Shown here: positions 18,880-29,887 of the stretch, one piece after another
Layout: every line of letters starts with the position of its first letter
Position numbering within the stretch: position 1 is the stretch's first letter
Assembly: GCF_947648125.1 (NCBI RefSeq)
Contig: NZ_CANSMR010000011.1
Location: 124,001-188,000 of the forward strand
DNA: 64,000 nucleotides
Source of the DNA: an uncultured Bradyrhizobium sp.
GTDB taxonomy: Bacteria > Pseudomonadota > Alphaproteobacteria > Rhizobiales > Xanthobacteraceae
Reading direction: 5' to 3'
Notes under the pieces: generated by a model
Database searches by the model: none
What the model was told of the DNA's origin: nothing
What the model saw: the letters and a program-made list of their open reading frames with translations, nothing else
Made by a program: the position numbers and the translations under genes

Positions 18880-19473
18880 ATGCGCACGGCAACCATCAAG
18901 CGCAAGACCAAGGAGACCGACATCGAGGTGACGGTCAACCTCGACGGAGCAGGCGTATCCACGGTTTCGACCGGGATCGGCTTCTTCGACCATATGCTCG
19001 ACCTCCTGGCCCGGCATTCGCGCATCGACATCACGGTGAAGGCGGATGGCGATCTCCATGTCGATTACCACCACACCACCGAAGACGTCGGAATCGCGCT
19101 CGGGCAGGCCGTGAAGCAGGCGCTCGGCAACATGGCCGGCATCACCCGCTACGCCTCGATCCACATGCCGATGGACGAGACGCTGTCGCGCGTCGTGATC
19201 GACATTTCCGGCCGACCGGTGCTCGTGTTCAAGGTCGGGTTCCCGCGCGATAAGATCGGCGAGTTCGACACCGAGCTGGTGCGCGAATGGTTCAACGCCT
19301 TCGCGATGAACGCCGGCGTGACTCTCCACGTCGAGACCCTATATGGCGAGAACAGCCATCATATCTCCGAATCCTGTTTCAAGGGTTTGGCGAGGGCGCT
19401 CCGGACCGCGGTTGCGATCGATCCGCGTGCCCAGGGCGAAGTGCCCTCGACAAAGGGTCAGCTCGGCGGCTGA
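18880..19473 (+). CDS. hisB: Imidazoleglycerol-phosphate dehydratase
   Basis: Mn-dependent dehydration step of histidine synthesis (monofunctional HisB). The 197-residue protein has the metal-binding signatures [13 protein letters not shown] and SHHISE and the [13 protein letters not shown] block. It opens the hisB-DUF2628-hisH-hisA-hisF-hisE run on the plus strand. Confidence 0.97.
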   Translation: MRTATIKRKTKETDIEVTVNLDGAGVSTVSTGIGFFDHMLDLLARHSRIDITVKADGDLHVDYHHTTEDVGIALGQAVKQALGNMAGITRYASIHMPMDETLSRVVIDISGRPVLVFKVGFPRDKIGEFDTELVREWFNAFAMNAGVTLHVETLYGENSHHISESCFKGLARALRTAVAIDPRAQGEVPSTKGQLGG

Positions 19474-19479
19474 CCCCGG

Positions 19480-19525
19480 GAGCATGATCCGGACACGGTG
19501 GCACCGGTTTTCCCGGAGATCATGC
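19480..19525. repeat. REP-like palindrome (GAGCATGATC family, copy 2)
   Basis: GAGCATGATCCGG on the left and GGAGATCATGCGG on the right enclose GGTGGCACCGGTTTTCCC. It directly follows the hisB stop. Confidence 0.7.
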
Positions 19526-19559
19526 GGTAAGTAAAAGTCCATCCTCGGCGGAGCGTTCG

Positions 19560-20090
19560 ATGCCGGTCTATACAGTGCATGCCCCCGTGGCCAACGGCGC
19601 CGATCTCGCGGCGGCCGACAAGTTCGTCTTCGTGCGCGACGGCTTCCATTTCTGGGCCGCGGTCGCCGGCGTGATCTGGCTGGCCTGGCATCGGCTCTGG
19701 CTCGCGCTGATCGGCTGGCTGGTGCTGACCTTCGCGATCGATTTTGCGCTGGCCAAGCTCGGCATCGGCCGCGGCGCGATCCTCCTCGTCGACCTGGTGT
19801 TGATGGTGCTGATCGGGCTGGAGGCCGCGACCTTGCAACGCTGGACGCTGTCGCGGCGCAAATGGCGCCAGCTCGACATCGTTGTGGCCGACAACGCGGA
19901 CGCCGCTGAGCGCCGCTTCTTCGAGCGCTGGACCGCGCGGCACCGCGGCGTCTTCAACGACCAGCGGTCGGTCGACCGCGGCGGACCGCCCCCGACCCGG
20001 GACGTTCCCGGCCAGTCTTTCTCAAAACCCCCGCCGATGCCGCAGGGCGGCATCATCGGATTGTTTCCAGAGCCAGGAGGATCGCGATGA
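19560..20090 (+). CDS. DUF2628 membrane protein within the his cluster
   Basis: A 176-residue protein with two to three hydrophobic helices in residues 25-90 ([20 protein letters not shown], then [11 protein letters not shown]) and a basic, proline-rich soluble tail. It matches the DUF2628 pattern found next to hisH in many Rhizobiales. Function unknown. Its stop overlaps the hisH start (ATGA), so translation is probably coupled. Confidence 0.85.
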   Translation: MPVYTVHAPVANGADLAAADKFVFVRDGFHFWAAVAGVIWLAWHRLWLALIGWLVLTFAIDFALAKLGIGRGAILLVDLVLMVLIGLEAATLQRWTLSRRKWRQLDIVVADNADAAERRFFERWTARHRGVFNDQRSVDRGGPPPTRDVPGQSFSKPPPMPQGGIIGLFPEPGGSR

Positions 20091-20737
20091 CCGTTGCAAT
20101 CATCGATTACGGCTCCGGCAATCTGCATTCGGCGGCGAAGGCCTTTGAGCGCGCCGCGCGCAGCATGGAGGATCCGCAAGCCATCAAGGTGACGCGCGAT
20201 CCCGATGCGGTGTATCGCGCCGATCGGATCGTGCTGCCCGGTGTCGGCGCGTTCGCCGATTGCCGCCGCGGCGTCGATGCGGTCGACGGCATGTTGGAAG
20301 CGCTCACCGAGGCAGTGCGGGTCAAGGCGCGGCCGTTCTTCGGCATCTGCGTCGGCATGCAGCTGATGGCGACGCGCGGCAAGGAGCACGTCATCACCGA
20401 GGGCTTCAACTGGATCGGCGGCGATGTCGTCAAGATCGAGCCGCGCGACGAGAGCCTGAAGGTCCCGCATATGGGCTGGAATACGCTCGATATGGTGCGC
20501 GAGCATCCGGTGCTGGAGCGGCTGCCGCTCGGGCCGAAGGGGCGCCACGCCTATTTCGTGCACTCCTATCATCTCAACGCCGCCAATGAGGCGGACGTGC
20601 TGGCGCGCGCCGACTATGGCGGGCCGGTGACCGCGATCGTCGGCAAGGACACCGCGATCGGCACCCAGTTTCACCCCGAGAAGAGCCAGCGCTTCGGCCT
20701 CGCTCTGATCTCCAATTTCTTGAAGTGGAAGCCGTGA
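20087..20737 (+). CDS. hisH: Imidazole glycerol phosphate synthase, glutaminase subunit
   Basis: Provides ammonia to HisF. The 216-residue class I amidotransferase has the nucleophile Cys in GICVGMQLM and the His-Glu pair in QFHPEKSQ. It begins with [15 protein letters not shown], the family start. Confidence 0.97.
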   Translation: MTVAIIDYGSGNLHSAAKAFERAARSMEDPQAIKVTRDPDAVYRADRIVLPGVGAFADCRRGVDAVDGMLEALTEAVRVKARPFFGICVGMQLMATRGKEHVITEGFNWIGGDVVKIEPRDESLKVPHMGWNTLDMVREHPVLERLPLGPKGRHAYFVHSYHLNAANEADVLARADYGGPVTAIVGKDTAIGTQFHPEKSQRFGLALISNFLKWKP

Positions 20738-20754
20738 TGGCCGCTCCCCTTGTT

Positions 20755-20867
20755 ACCTCCCCCCTTGTGGGGGAGGTCGAATGCGAAGCATTCGGGAGGG
20801 GCGTAAGCCCCGAGCACCGTGTCTGCGGCTACCCCCCACCCCAACCCTCCCCCACAAGGGGGGAGGG
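20755..20867. repeat. Inverted C/G-rich repeat between hisH and hisA
   Basis: CCTCCCCCCTTGTGGGGGAGG (20757-20776 region) recurs inverted as CCTCCCCCACAAGGGGGGAGG at about 20847-20866, around an inner GAATGCGAAGCATTC palindrome. The structure would fold strongly in the his mRNA, close to the hisA start. Confidence 0.75.
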
Positions 20868-20882
20868 AGCAGGCAACAGAGC

Positions 20883-21614
20883 ATGATTCTTTTTCCAGCG
20901 GTTGATCTGAAGAACGGCCAGTGCGTGCGCCTGGAGCAGGGCGACATGGCGCGCGCCACCGTGTTCAATCTCGATCCGGCGGCGCAGGCGCGAAGCTTCG
21001 CCGCGCAGGGCTTCGAATATCTCCACGTCGTCGATCTCGACGGTGCCTTCGCCGGCAAGCCGATGAATGCGCATGCGGTGGAGGCGATGTTGAAGGCCGT
21101 CACCATGCCGGTGCAGCTCGGCGGCGGCATCCGCGACCTCAAGACCATCGAGGCTTGGCTCGACAAGGGCATCACGCGCGTCATCATAGGCACAGCCGCG
21201 GTGCGCGATCCTGAACTGGTGAAGGGCGCGGCGAAGAAGTTCCCCGGCCGCGTCGCGGTGGGCCTCGATGCGCGCGACGGCAAGGTTGCGGTCGAGGGCT
21301 GGGCCGAGACCTCGCATGTGACTGTGCTCGAAATCGCGCAGCGCTTCGAGGACGCCGGCGTTGCCGCGATCATCTTCACCGACATCGCCCGCGATGGCCT
21401 GCTCAAGGGCCTCAACCTCGATGCCACGATCGCCCTCGCGGACCGCATCTCCATTCCGGTGATCGCCTCCGGCGGCTTTGCCTCGATCGACGACGTCAAG
21501 GCGCTGCTGGAGCCGCGTGCCAAAAAGCTCGCCGGCGCCATCGTCGGCCGCGCGCTCTACGACGGACGGCTTGATTCGGCCGCCGCGCTCAAGCTGATCC
21601 GCAGCGCGGCTTAG
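20883..21614 (+). CDS. hisA: HisA, ProFAR isomerase
   Basis: Amadori rearrangement of ProFAR to PRFAR. The 243-residue TIM barrel begins at ATG 20883 ([17 protein letters not shown]), which is the family start; upstream in-frame codons lie in the repeat. Catalytic Asp residues are in AVDLKNG and TDIARDG, and the phosphate motif in QLGGGIRDL. Confidence 0.97.
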   Translation: MILFPAVDLKNGQCVRLEQGDMARATVFNLDPAAQARSFAAQGFEYLHVVDLDGAFAGKPMNAHAVEAMLKAVTMPVQLGGGIRDLKTIEAWLDKGITRVIIGTAAVRDPELVKGAAKKFPGRVAVGLDARDGKVAVEGWAETSHVTVLEIAQRFEDAGVAAIIFTDIARDGLLKGLNLDATIALADRISIPVIASGGFASIDDVKALLEPRAKKLAGAIVGRALYDGRLDSAAALKLIRSAA

Positions 21615-21625
21615 GAGACAGAGAC

Positions 21626-22402
21626 ATGTTCAAGGTTCGCGTGATCCCCTGTCTCGACGTCAAGGACGGGCGCGTGGTCAAGGGCGTCAACTTCGTCGAC
21701 CTGCGCGACGCCGGCGATCCGGTCGAGGCCGCGATCGCCTATGACGCCGCCGGCGCCGACGAGCTCACCTTCCTCGACATCACCGCTACCCACGAGAACC
21801 GCGGCATCATGCTGGATGTGGTGCGGCGGACGGCGGAGGCCTGCTTCATGCCGCTGACCGTGGGCGGCGGCGTCCGCACCGTCGACGACATCAAGACCCT
21901 GCTGCGGTCCGGCGCCGACAAGGTCTCGATCAATTCAGCGGCGGTCAGCCGTCGTGAGTTCGTCAAGGAAGCGGCTGAGAAGTACGGCGAGCAATGCATC
22001 GTGGTCGCGATCGACGCCAAGCGGGTCAAGCGCGCCGGCGGCTCGGACCGCTGGGAGATCTTCACCCATGGTGGGCGTAATGCCACCGGGATCGACGCCA
22101 TCGAATATGCCCAGGAGGTCGTCGCGCTCGGCGCCGGCGAGATCCTGCTGACCTCGATGGACCGGGACGGCACGAGGCAGGGCTTTGATCTGCCGCTGAC
22201 CCGGGCGATCGCGGACAGTGTTCCCGTACCGGTCATCGCGTCCGGTGGCGTCGGCAATCTCGATCACCTGGTCGATGGCGTCCGCGAGGGTCATGCCACC
22301 GGCGTGCTGGCCGCTTCGATCTTCCACTTCGGGGAATTTACCATCCGCCAGGCCAAGGATCACATGGTGCGCGCCGGCCTGCCGATGCGCCTCGATCCTT
22401 GA
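21626..22402 (+). CDS. hisF: Imidazole glycerol phosphate synthase, cyclase subunit
   Basis: Forms IGP and AICAR with HisH. The 258-residue TIM barrel has catalytic Asp residues in [12 protein letters not shown] and [13 protein letters not shown]. It starts 11 bp after hisA. Confidence 0.98.
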   Translation: MFKVRVIPCLDVKDGRVVKGVNFVDLRDAGDPVEAAIAYDAAGADELTFLDITATHENRGIMLDVVRRTAEACFMPLTVGGGVRTVDDIKTLLRSGADKVSINSAAVSRREFVKEAAEKYGEQCIVVAIDAKRVKRAGGSDRWEIFTHGGRNATGIDAIEYAQEVVALGAGEILLTSMDRDGTRQGFDLPLTRAIADSVPVPVIASGGVGNLDHLVDGVREGHATGVLAASIFHFGEFTIRQAKDHMVRAGLPMRLDP

Positions 22403-22507
22403 TCCCAGCCTGGCGCGTGGTCTGGGACTCCTTGTCACAAAAATGCTAAGTCCCCACCTAGGGGATGGCACCTTGCCGGTGCCGGTGCGCATGCTTGAGT
22501 TGAGTTG

Positions 22508-22831
22508 ATGTCGCGTTTCACGGTTCACGATTTGGCTGCCACCATCGACGCCCGTGCTGCAACGGGCGGCGAGGCGTCCTATACCCGCAAGCTGCTCGAC
22601 AAGGGCGCGGAGCATTGCGCCAAGAAATTGGGCGAGGAGGCGGTCGAGACCGTGATCGCTGCGGTCGGGAATGACCGCGATCATCTCATCGCTGAAAGTG
22701 CTGATCTCGTGTTTCACTTGCTGGTTCTGTTGAAATCACGTGGCGTGAAGCTGGAGGATGTCGAGGCCGCGCTGGAGAAGCGCACCTCGATGTCGGGATT
22801 GGAAGAGAAGGCGGCGCGCAAGCGCGACTAG
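22508..22831 (+). CDS. hisE: Phosphoribosyl-ATP pyrophosphatase
   Basis: Second step of histidine synthesis. This all-alpha MazG-like protein of 107 residues has the [20 protein letters not shown] signature. ATG at 22508 is preferred over an in-frame TTG one codon earlier because it gives the usual MSRFTVHDL start. Confidence 0.95.
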   Translation: MSRFTVHDLAATIDARAATGGEASYTRKLLDKGAEHCAKKLGEEAVETVIAAVGNDRDHLIAESADLVFHLLVLLKSRGVKLEDVEAALEKRTSMSGLEEKAARKRD

Positions 22832-22866
22832 CGCACATGATCGAGCGCATTGAGAGGGGCGGCCTC

Positions 22867-23823
22867 ATGGACATCCGGGCACCAGATCAGCAATACAACC
22901 CCTATCGTACCTTCACGCGCCAGCAATGGTCGCATCTGCGCGACGATACGCCGATGACGCTCGAGCCGGGCGAGTTCGACCGCCTGCGTTCGATGCACGA
23001 CCGCCTCGATTTGCAGGAGGTCGAGGACATCTACCTGCCGCTGTCGCGATTGCTGTCGATCTATGTCGATGCGACCCAGCGGCTGTATTATTCGCAGCGC
23101 CAATTCCTCAACATCCGCGACCGCAAGATGCCCTATATCGTCGGCGTCGCCGGATCGGTCGCGGTCGGCAAGTCGACCACGGCCCGCGTGCTGCAGGCGC
23201 TGCTGGCGCGCTGGTCGCCGCGGCCGAAGGTCGATCTGATCACGACCGACGGTTTCCTGTTTCCGAATGCCGTGCTCGAGCGGCAGGGCATCATGCAGAA
23301 GAAGGGCTTTCCCGAGAGCTACGACCTGCCGACGCTGCTGGCGTTCCTCAGCGACATCAAGGCGGGACGGCGGCGCGTGCGTGCGCCGGTCTACTCGCAT
23401 CTGACCTACGACATCGTGCCGAACAAATGGGTCGAGATCGACCAGCCGGACATCCTGATCGTCGAGGGCGTCAACGTGCTGCAGACCGGGCGGCTGCCGC
23501 GCGACGGCAAGGCGGTGCCGTTCGTCTCCGACTTCTTCGATTTCTCGGTCTATATCGACGCCGACGAGTCCGCGCTGCGCCAGTGGTACGTCAAGCGCTT
23601 CCTGGCGCTGCGCGACACCGCGTTCACCGATCCCAGGTCCTACTTCCACCGCTATGCCCTGCTGTCGGACGAGGAAGCGACAGCAACCGCGATCGCGATC
23701 TGGGAACGCACCAACCTCGCCAATCTCGAGGACAACATCCTGCCGACCCGCCCGCGCGCGACGCTGATCCTGAAGAAGGGCGCCGACCACGTGGTGCAGA
23801 CGGTCGCGCTGCGCCGGCTGTAG
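22867..23823 (+). CDS. coaA: Pantothenate kinase (type I)
   Basis: First committed step of CoA synthesis. P-loop [17 protein letters not shown] sits near residues 94-110. The start [14 protein letters not shown] at 22867 gives 318 residues, matching the family; an ATG ten codons earlier would extend it. It follows hisE closely, which is common in Rhizobiales. Confidence 0.95.
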   Translation: MDIRAPDQQYNPYRTFTRQQWSHLRDDTPMTLEPGEFDRLRSMHDRLDLQEVEDIYLPLSRLLSIYVDATQRLYYSQRQFLNIRDRKMPYIVGVAGSVAVGKSTTARVLQALLARWSPRPKVDLITTDGFLFPNAVLERQGIMQKKGFPESYDLPTLLAFLSDIKAGRRRVRAPVYSHLTYDIVPNKWVEIDQPDILIVEGVNVLQTGRLPRDGKAVPFVSDFFDFSVYIDADESALRQWYVKRFLALRDTAFTDPRSYFHRYALLSDEEATATAIAIWERTNLANLEDNILPTRPRATLILKKGADHVVQTVALRRL

Positions 23824-23857
23824 TCGTTGTTCGGTTAAGTCGGTCACTTCCACAGCT

Positions 23858-23975
23858 GTCGTCCCCGCGAACGCGGGACCCATAACCACAGGTGCCCGTC
23901 ACTTGCAGGGCTGTGGCCGCAGCGGGATACAAATCAAGCTCGGTGGTTATGGGTCCCTGCTTTCGCAGGGACGAC
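23858..23975. repeat. Dispersed inverted repeat (copy 2)
   Basis: GTCGTCCCCGCGAACGCGGGACCCATAACC opens it and GGTTATGGGTCCCTGC with GGGACGAC closes it. It is related to 16076-16208 and lies between convergent coaA and the hybrid kinase, so it may terminate both. Confidence 0.75.
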
Positions 23976-23991
23976 ACGGAGTTTGGGACTG

Positions 23992-26319
23992 CTACGCCGC
24001 GATATGCCGCGCGGCGGCGAGGCCCGCGAGCGCTTCCTCGAGCTTCTCGCGATCGAGTGGCTTGATCAGGAAGCCATCCATGCCGGCTTCGAAGCAGGCA
24101 TAACGATCCTCCACCAGCGTGTTGGCGGTTAGCGCCAGGATCGGGGTCCGACGGATGGACTGGCCGGCCAGCCCGCCGGACTCTTGGGCGCGGATCTGCT
24201 TGGTGGTCTCGATGCCGTTGAGGCGCGGCATCTGGATGTCCATCAACACGAGATCGTAGGGCGTGCCGGCCGACGTCGCCGAGAGCCAGGATTCCATCGC
24301 CTGCTCGCCATTGGTGGTGATGACGACGCTGTGGCCGAGCCGGGCGAGCAGCGAGCGCATCAGGAGCGCGTTGATCTCATTGTCTTCCGCAACCAGGATC
24401 GAGAGCCCCTTGTGCGATGGCGCGGCCGCCGGCGCGGTGGGCGCGGACTCGGCGACCGTCTCGATTGCGAGGTTTGACATCACGAGGCTTGGGGCTGCGA
24501 TTTCAGGTGATGCGGTCAGGCGAGCGGCGAGCGACGACGCGCGCAGCGGCTTGACCAGATAGCCGGTGAACACGGCTGCCTCGGAGGCCGAAAGCTCCTG
24601 CCGCGTCGCCGGCGTGACCATCACGATGCGATGGGTTGCGTGGATGCGGGCCGCGTTGGCGAACGCCTCCATCGCTGGCGCGCCGAGCGCGTGATCGATC
24701 AGGACCGCGTGCCAGCTCCGCTCCGGCAGCAATGCCTCGGCGACATTGGGGTCCGACACGATGCAGGTCTGCGCGCCCCAGCGCTGCAGCCGCCGCGAGA
24801 TCAGCGAGGCCTCGATGCTGTGCGGCGCAACCAGCATGATCGATTGGCCGGCGAGATCCGGCGCCGTGAAGCCATTGGCCTCGCCGGTGTCGGCGGCGGC
24901 GAGCGGGATCGAGACCTCGAAGGTCGAGCCCGCGCCCGGCGTGCTTGCAAGCGAGATCCGGCCGCCCATTCGCTTGACGATGCGGTCGCTGATCGAGAGG
25001 CCGAGGCCGGTGCCGCCATAGCTGCGCGCGATGCGGTCGTCGGCCTGCTCGAACTCCCGGAAGATGCGCTGCTGCGCTTCCGGTGCGATGCCGATACCGG
25101 TGTCGCGAACCAGGAAGCTGATCTCGTTCGGCCAGATGCCGGGCTCGACGATCAGCGCGACGCCGCCGGTCGCGGTGAACTTGATGGCGTTGCCGGCGAG
25201 ATTGAGCAGCACCTGACGCAGCCGTGCGGCGTCGCCGGTCACCTGCATCGGCAGCCGTTCATCGACATAGGCGGCGATCTCGATGCCTTTGGCCTGCGCG
25301 CGCGGCGCCAGCAGCTCGGTGATCTCCTCGATCAGGCCGGACAGCGCAAAGGCGCGGTGTTCGAGATCGATCTTGCCGGCTTCGATCTTGGAATAGTCGA
25401 GCAGCTCCTCGATCAGCGCGAGAAGCGCGTCGCCGGATGTCTTGACCGCCTTGACGTAGGTGGTCTGCTCCGGCGTCAGCTGGGTGTCCATCAACAGTCC
25501 GCTCATGCCGATGATGCCGTTCAGCGGCGTGCGGATCTCGTGGCTCGCCATCGCGAGGAAGCGCGACTTGGCGCGGTTGGCGGCATCTGCCTGATCGCGC
25601 GCTTCGGCCAGCGCGCGCTCGCTTTCGGTGCGGTCGGTGACGTCGCGGCCGACGCTCTGCATCTCCGCCGGCGCGCCGGCATCGTTGCGCACGAGGCCCT
25701 CGCGCCAGGCGATCCAGCGCGGCCCGTGCGGTCCGTCGATCTTCTGGTCGTAGACCCGCGTGCCGTTGGATTCGAGCGCGGTGTCGCCCTGCTCGAGCAC
25801 CTTGAGGGTGGCGGTGCTGCCGATCAATTCGCCGCGGGAAATCTGTGCCAGCTCGCAATAGGCGTCGTTGGCATAGGTAATGAGGCCGTCGAGGTCGCGC
25901 AGCACGATCAAATCGTCCTGCGCCTCGAACAGGGTAGAGGCGCGCTGTTCGGCTTCCTGCAGTTCCCAGTTGCGGTCGGCCATCGCTTCATTGTGCATGG
26001 CGATGGTGCGCAGGCGTCTCCGCATCAGCCGCAGGCGGATGCCGAGCGTCACGATCCAGAGGCAGGCGAGCGCGAACAGGAAACTGACGCCGATCGCGAA
26101 TGTATTGGGATCGTAGCCGCTCTGTTGCGAGAGGGCGCCGGAAATGAACCCGAAGGCGCCGCCGAACGCGACGGAAAAGATCGTGAAGGAACGGACGATC
26201 GCCGCGAGCCAGGAATGGCGCCGCAGGAAGCGGCGAAGGCGTAACTTGATCCGGAAGAAACGCCCCATCAATGGTGGCCCTGAGAGTGCTTGGTCTGGCG
26301 ATGACGATGCGTCGGCCAC
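23992..26319 (-). CDS. Hybrid sensor histidine kinase/response regulator
   Basis: A 775-residue protein: two N-terminal membrane helices (about 35-110), a PAS domain (about 130-245), HisKA with the phospho-accepting His in [10 protein letters not shown], a HATPase domain ([24 protein letters not shown]), a degenerate receiver-like domain (about 500-610, LIDHALG), and a typical C-terminal receiver (about 640-770, [11 protein letters not shown] and [10 protein letters not shown] with the phospho-Asp). The signal and output are unknown; no response-regulator gene adjoins it. The start could be some codons downstream of 26319. Confidence 0.92.
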   Translation of the reverse strand: MADASSSPDQALSGPPLMGRFFRIKLRLRRFLRRHSWLAAIVRSFTIFSVAFGGAFGFISGALSQQSGYDPNTFAIGVSFLFALACLWIVTLGIRLRLMRRRLRTIAMHNEAMADRNWELQEAEQRASTLFEAQDDLIVLRDLDGLITYANDAYCELAQISRGELIGSTATLKVLEQGDTALESNGTRVYDQKIDGPHGPRWIAWREGLVRNDAGAPAEMQSVGRDVTDRTESERALAEARDQADAANRAKSRFLAMASHEIRTPLNGIIGMSGLLMDTQLTPEQTTYVKAVKTSGDALLALIEELLDYSKIEAGKIDLEHRAFALSGLIEEITELLAPRAQAKGIEIAAYVDERLPMQVTGDAARLRQVLLNLAGNAIKFTATGGVALIVEPGIWPNEISFLVRDTGIGIAPEAQQRIFREFEQADDRIARSYGGTGLGLSISDRIVKRMGGRISLASTPGAGSTFEVSIPLAAADTGEANGFTAPDLAGQSIMLVAPHSIEASLISRRLQRWGAQTCIVSDPNVAEALLPERSWHAVLIDHALGAPAMEAFANAARIHATHRIVMVTPATRQELSASEAAVFTGYLVKPLRASSLAARLTASPEIAAPSLVMSNLAIETVAESAPTAPAAAPSHKGLSILVAEDNEINALLMRSLLARLGHSVVITTNGEQAMESWLSATSAGTPYDLVLMDIQMPRLNGIETTKQIRAQESGGLAGQSIRRTPILALTANTLVEDRYACFEAGMDGFLIKPLDREKLEEALAGLAAARHIAA

Positions 26320-26372
26320 CTTGCAAAGTGCTTGAGGTTGGTGGCGGTTTCGCGCCGCCCCTCGGAACAGGG

Positions 26373-26882
26373 TTAGCGGGAGGTTAACTCCGCCATTGTC
26401 TGGTCGCGGATGCCTGCGTGCGGCGCGAGCGATGCCGCTTCGAGGCGGCGGTGTCCGCCGCGGGCGCTCACGATCAGGGCTGCGGCATCGCGCGCCGAGA
26501 ACGTCTTCGACTGCACGTAGACGCGGTAATCGAACGGACCGTCATGGGAAAGATAGATGACGGGGCCGGTTGCGGTCGGCGCGCTGGAAATCCCGATCAG
26601 CTGCGGCACCGAATTGCTTTCGCAAGCGCCGGCCTCGGCATCGTCGATGTCATCGATCACGGTGAAGTCGGCGGCCTCGGAGTTGTCGGCGACCCGGACC
26701 CGGACGGTGGCAAGGCTGGGGTCGTCGGTGAAGCTGACGTGAAGCTGCGCCTGCCAGGGGACCGATGCGATCTGCATCGTGGCACCGCCCACCTCGATGC
26801 AGGGCCGAGGGCCCGGCAGGATTTCAGCACGGGCGAATACCGCGGCCACGGCAAGGGGGACCACCGAGGCCAAAACCTTCAT
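26373..26882 (-). CDS. Exported protein of unknown function
   Basis: MKVLASVVPLAVAAVFARA is a likely Sec signal peptide of about 19 residues, which fixes the start at 26882 (an ATG three codons earlier is possible). The mature part of about 150 residues has two Cys (PCIEV, GACESN), which may form a disulfide. No family is recognised. It lies between the hybrid kinase and comM, all on the minus strand, with no sign of coupling. Confidence 0.7.
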   Translation of the reverse strand: MKVLASVVPLAVAAVFARAEILPGPRPCIEVGGATMQIASVPWQAQLHVSFTDDPSLATVRVRVADNSEAADFTVIDDIDDAEAGACESNSVPQLIGISSAPTATGPVIYLSHDGPFDYRVYVQSKTFSARDAAALIVSARGGHRRLEAASLAPHAGIRDQTMAELTSR

Positions 26883-27010
26883 ACGCAACATGACACAACT
26901 CGCTCGACCCAAGCTTGCCGCGGACCGCGGTGCTTATGGTTTGCGGAGCGTAAATGAGAGTGGTTACCGTCGCGTTGACGCGGTGCGCATCGGGCGGAAG
27001 ACGAGGGAGA

Positions 27011-28549
27011 TCAGGCTGCGCGGCGCAAATCGTCGGCCAATGCACGATAGGACAGCGCTTCGGCGAGGTGCAGCCGGCCGATCGTCTCGGCGCCGTCGAG
27101 ATCGGCGAGCGTGCGCGCCACCCGCAGCACGCGGTGATAGCCGCGCGCGGTGAGGTGCATGCTCTCGGCCGCCTCGCGGAGCAGCTTCTGGCCATGCCCG
27201 TCGGGCTGCGCGATGGTCTCGAGCAGCGCGCTCGGCGCTTCCGCGTTGGTGCGGACATGCGGCATGCCGGCCGCCGCGTAGCGCGCGAGCTGGATGTCGC
27301 GCGCGGCCGCGACGCGTGCGGCGACCTCGGCCGAACCCTCCGCCGGCGGCGGCAGGATCAGATCCGCCGCGGTCACGGCCGGCACCTCGATCCGCAGATC
27401 GATGCGATCCATCAACGGGCCGGAGATCCGCATCTGGTAGTCGGCGGTGCAGCGGTCGAGCCGGCCGCGCTTGCAGGAATAGCCGGGCTCATAGGCGTGG
27501 CCGCAACGGCACGGGTTCATCGCCGCGACCAGCATGAAGCGCGCCGGATAGGTCACGCGATGGTTGGCCCTGCTCACCGAAACTTCGCCGTTCTCAAGCG
27601 GCTGGCGCAGCGAATCCAGCACGCGCGGATCGAACTCGGGCAATTCGTCGAGGAACAGCACGCCCTGATGCGCGAGCGAGATCTCGCCCGGCTTGGCGCG
27701 CATGCCGCCGCCAGTCAGCGCGGCCATGCTGGCGGAATGATGCGGGCTGCGGAACGGGCGCCGCGCGGTCAGGGCGCCGTCGCGGATCTCGCCGGCGACG
27801 GACGCGATCATCGAGACCTCGAGCAATTCGGACGGCGACAGCGGCGGCAGGATCGAAGGCAGCCGCGCCGCCAGCATCGACTTGCCGGCGCCGGGCGAGC
27901 CCATCATGAGCAAATGATGTCCGCCGGCAGCTGCGATCTCGAGCGCGCGTTTTGCGCTCTCCTGGCCCTTGATGTCGCGCAGGTCGAGCAGCGCCTCCTC
28001 GCGCTCATGCACCTTCGGCTGCGGCCGCGACAGCACCTGCGTGCCCTTGAAGTGATTGGCGATCTGGATCAGCGAGTGCGCTGCGATGATCTGGATGTCC
28101 GGGCTCGCCCAGGCGGCCTCCGAGCCGCAGGCGGCCGGACAGATCAATCCCTCGTCGCGCGAATTGGCGCCGATCGCCGCGGGCAGCACGCCCGCAACGG
28201 CTGCGATCGAGCCGTCGAGCCCGAGTTCGCCAAGCACCGTGAAGCCGCTGAGCGCGTCCGGCGGGATCGCCCCGATCGCCGCCATCAGGCCGAGCGCAAT
28301 CGGCAGGTCGTAATGGCTGCCCTCCTTGGGCAAATCGGCCGGCGCGAGGTTGACGGTGATGCGGCGGGCGGGAAGCGCGAGGCCGGAGGCGATCAGCGCC
28401 GAGCGCACCCGCTCGCGCGCCTCCGACACCGCCTTGTCGGGCAGGCCGACGATCGCAAACGCCGGCAATCCCGGTGCGACCTGGACCTGCACGTCGACCG
28501 CACGGGCCTCAATCCCCTCGAAAGCGACGGTGGAAACCCGCTGGACCAT
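27011..28549 (-). CDS. comM: ComM/YifB-family AAA+ ATPase (Mg-chelatase-like)
   Basis: In naturally competent bacteria ComM is a hexameric branch-migration helicase for transformation; in others it is kept with unclear role. The 512-residue protein has the N-terminal subunit ChlI-like domain (VGLPDKAVSEARERVRSA), AAA+ Walker A GSPGAGKSML, Walker B FLDELPEF, and a C-terminal Mg_chelatase_C domain with a zinc-type CRCGH...C cluster. The start MVQRVSTVAF at 28549 is favoured. The mobile insertion begins only about 40 bp upstream of the start codon, so its promoter may have been displaced. Confidence 0.93.
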   Translation of the reverse strand: MVQRVSTVAFEGIEARAVDVQVQVAPGLPAFAIVGLPDKAVSEARERVRSALIASGLALPARRITVNLAPADLPKEGSHYDLPIALGLMAAIGAIPPDALSGFTVLGELGLDGSIAAVAGVLPAAIGANSRDEGLICPAACGSEAAWASPDIQIIAAHSLIQIANHFKGTQVLSRPQPKVHEREEALLDLRDIKGQESAKRALEIAAAGGHHLLMMGSPGAGKSMLAARLPSILPPLSPSELLEVSMIASVAGEIRDGALTARRPFRSPHHSASMAALTGGGMRAKPGEISLAHQGVLFLDELPEFDPRVLDSLRQPLENGEVSVSRANHRVTYPARFMLVAAMNPCRCGHAYEPGYSCKRGRLDRCTADYQMRISGPLMDRIDLRIEVPAVTAADLILPPPAEGSAEVAARVAAARDIQLARYAAAGMPHVRTNAEAPSALLETIAQPDGHGQKLLREAAESMHLTARGYHRVLRVARTLADLDGAETIGRLHLAEALSYRALADDLRRAA

Positions 28550-28587
28550 GCTGCCCCTATCTTCCGCCACCCAAGGTAGCGGAGCGG

Positions 28588-28599
28588 GCTGCCCAGTGC
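28588..28599. repeat. Left 12-bp direct repeat flanking the insertion
   Basis: GCTGCCCAGTGC, repeated exactly at 30867-30878. It is the likely target-site duplication of the IS1595-type insertion, though members usually duplicate 8 bp. Confidence 0.75.
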
Positions 28600-28669
28600 C
28601 GATTATGTACTTTACAAACCCATTGATCTAAGATAGATTGGTCTTAGTTGTCCAACTCTGGGTAATATT

Positions 28670-29668
28670 ATGTCCATCCTCGATAAGCCCTACTTCCACA
28701 ACGAAAAAGCGGCTTTTCGGCATCTCGAAAAGCTCCTGTGGGCGGACGGCGTTGTCTGCCCGCACTGTGGCGTAGTGGGGAAGGCTGGCCGTTTAGAGGG
28801 TGTGAAGGGCAAGAACGGCAAAGCCCGGCTTGGCCTATGGAAATGCTATGAGGCTGGCTGCCGTAAGCAGTTCACGGTGCGGGTGGGTACGGTATTCGAG
28901 TCCGCCCATATTCCGCTGCACAAGTGCTTGCAGGCCGTCCACCTGATGGCGTCCAGCAAGAAGGGCATTAGCGCCCATCAACTGCACCGGACTTTGGAAA
29001 TTCAGTACAAATCGGCATGGTTCTTGGCGCACCGTATCCGTGAAGCCATGCGCGACGGCTCTCTTTCCCCCATGGGTGGTGCGGGCAAAACCGTCGAAGT
29101 GGACGAAACCTATATCGGCCGCTTGCAGGGCCAGCTTAAGAACCGCAAGGGCGGCGCGGCTCACAAGAACATCGTGTTGACGCTTGTCGAGCGCGGCGGT
29201 GCCGCGCGCAGCTTCCATATCGAGAGCACGTCCATCGCTGATATTGCGCCCATCGTTCGCGCCAATATCGCCAAGGAAAGCCAGTTCATGACGGACGAGG
29301 CGCGGCACTACATGGAGATCGGTCGCGGCTTTGCCAGCCACGATACCGTCAACCATGGCGAGGATCAGTATGTTCGCTACTGGAACGAGGTCACGGACAA
29401 GAAGCGGCCCGATGGTAAGCCCGTTGTGGAGACGACTGTCATCACCACCAATACGGTTGAGGGCTACTACAGCATCTTCAAGCGCGGCATGAAGGGTGTC
29501 TATCAGCATTGTTCGGAGAAGCACTTGCACCGCTATCTGGCGGAGTTTGATTTCCGATACAGCAACCGCATCGCGCTTGGTGTGGACGATCAGGATAGGG
29601 CCGAAAAGGCCGTCAAGGGTGCCACTGGTAAGCGGCTCACCTATCGGCAACCTCATTCTGGCCAATAG
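28670..29668 (+). CDS. tnp: IS1595-family (ISXO2-like) transposase
   Basis: A 332-residue transposase with an N-terminal zinc ribbon (VVCPHCG and later WKCYEAGCRKQF) and a DDE core: first Asp in VEVDETYIG, second in FMTDEARHYM, and the final Glu in TNTVEGYYSIFKRG. The domain ends with HRYLAEFDFRYSNR. It looks intact. It lies just inside the left terminal repeat, reading inward. Confidence 0.94.
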   Translation: MSILDKPYFHNEKAAFRHLEKLLWADGVVCPHCGVVGKAGRLEGVKGKNGKARLGLWKCYEAGCRKQFTVRVGTVFESAHIPLHKCLQAVHLMASSKKGISAHQLHRTLEIQYKSAWFLAHRIREAMRDGSLSPMGGAGKTVEVDETYIGRLQGQLKNRKGGAAHKNIVLTLVERGGAARSFHIESTSIADIAPIVRANIAKESQFMTDEARHYMEIGRGFASHDTVNHGEDQYVRYWNEVTDKKRPDGKPVVETTVITTNTVEGYYSIFKRGMKGVYQHCSEKHLHRYLAEFDFRYSNRIALGVDDQDRAEKAVKGATGKRLTYRQPHSGQ

Positions 29669-29864
29669 AGTCAAACGACCCAAGAAATCAAAGGCTTAAC
29701 CAAGTTGTGTGTAAGTCATTGAATCTTAAGAGTGAATCACCTATGTATGTTCTACGCGAGACACGGTGAATCTCCAGGCCGTAGCCTTCGAGGGATAGCT
29801 TTTACAGAGGGGCTGTCGTTTCCGATGAGCGCTATGTGGGGGAATTGGAGTCCCCACCGCGTAT

Positions 29865-29887
29865 AACGGGCGGCATTGCCGCCCGTT
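29865..29887 (+). terminator. Hairpin terminator inside the insertion
   Basis: AACGGGCGGC-ATT-GCCGCCCGTT is a perfect 10-bp stem with a 3-base loop, followed on the plus strand by ACCTTTTC. It lies at the junction between the transposase region and the opposing passenger gene, so it may stop transcription in both directions. Confidence 0.7.

Noticed and set aside
24631-26244. Long plus-strand frame opposite the hybrid histidine kinase.
   Set aside because: All kinase motifs are on the minus strand; the antisense protein is Arg/Asp/Gln-rich shadow sequence.
26954-28579. Plus-strand frame opposite comM.
   Set aside because: Composition is that of a shadow; ComM Walker motifs fix the coding strand.
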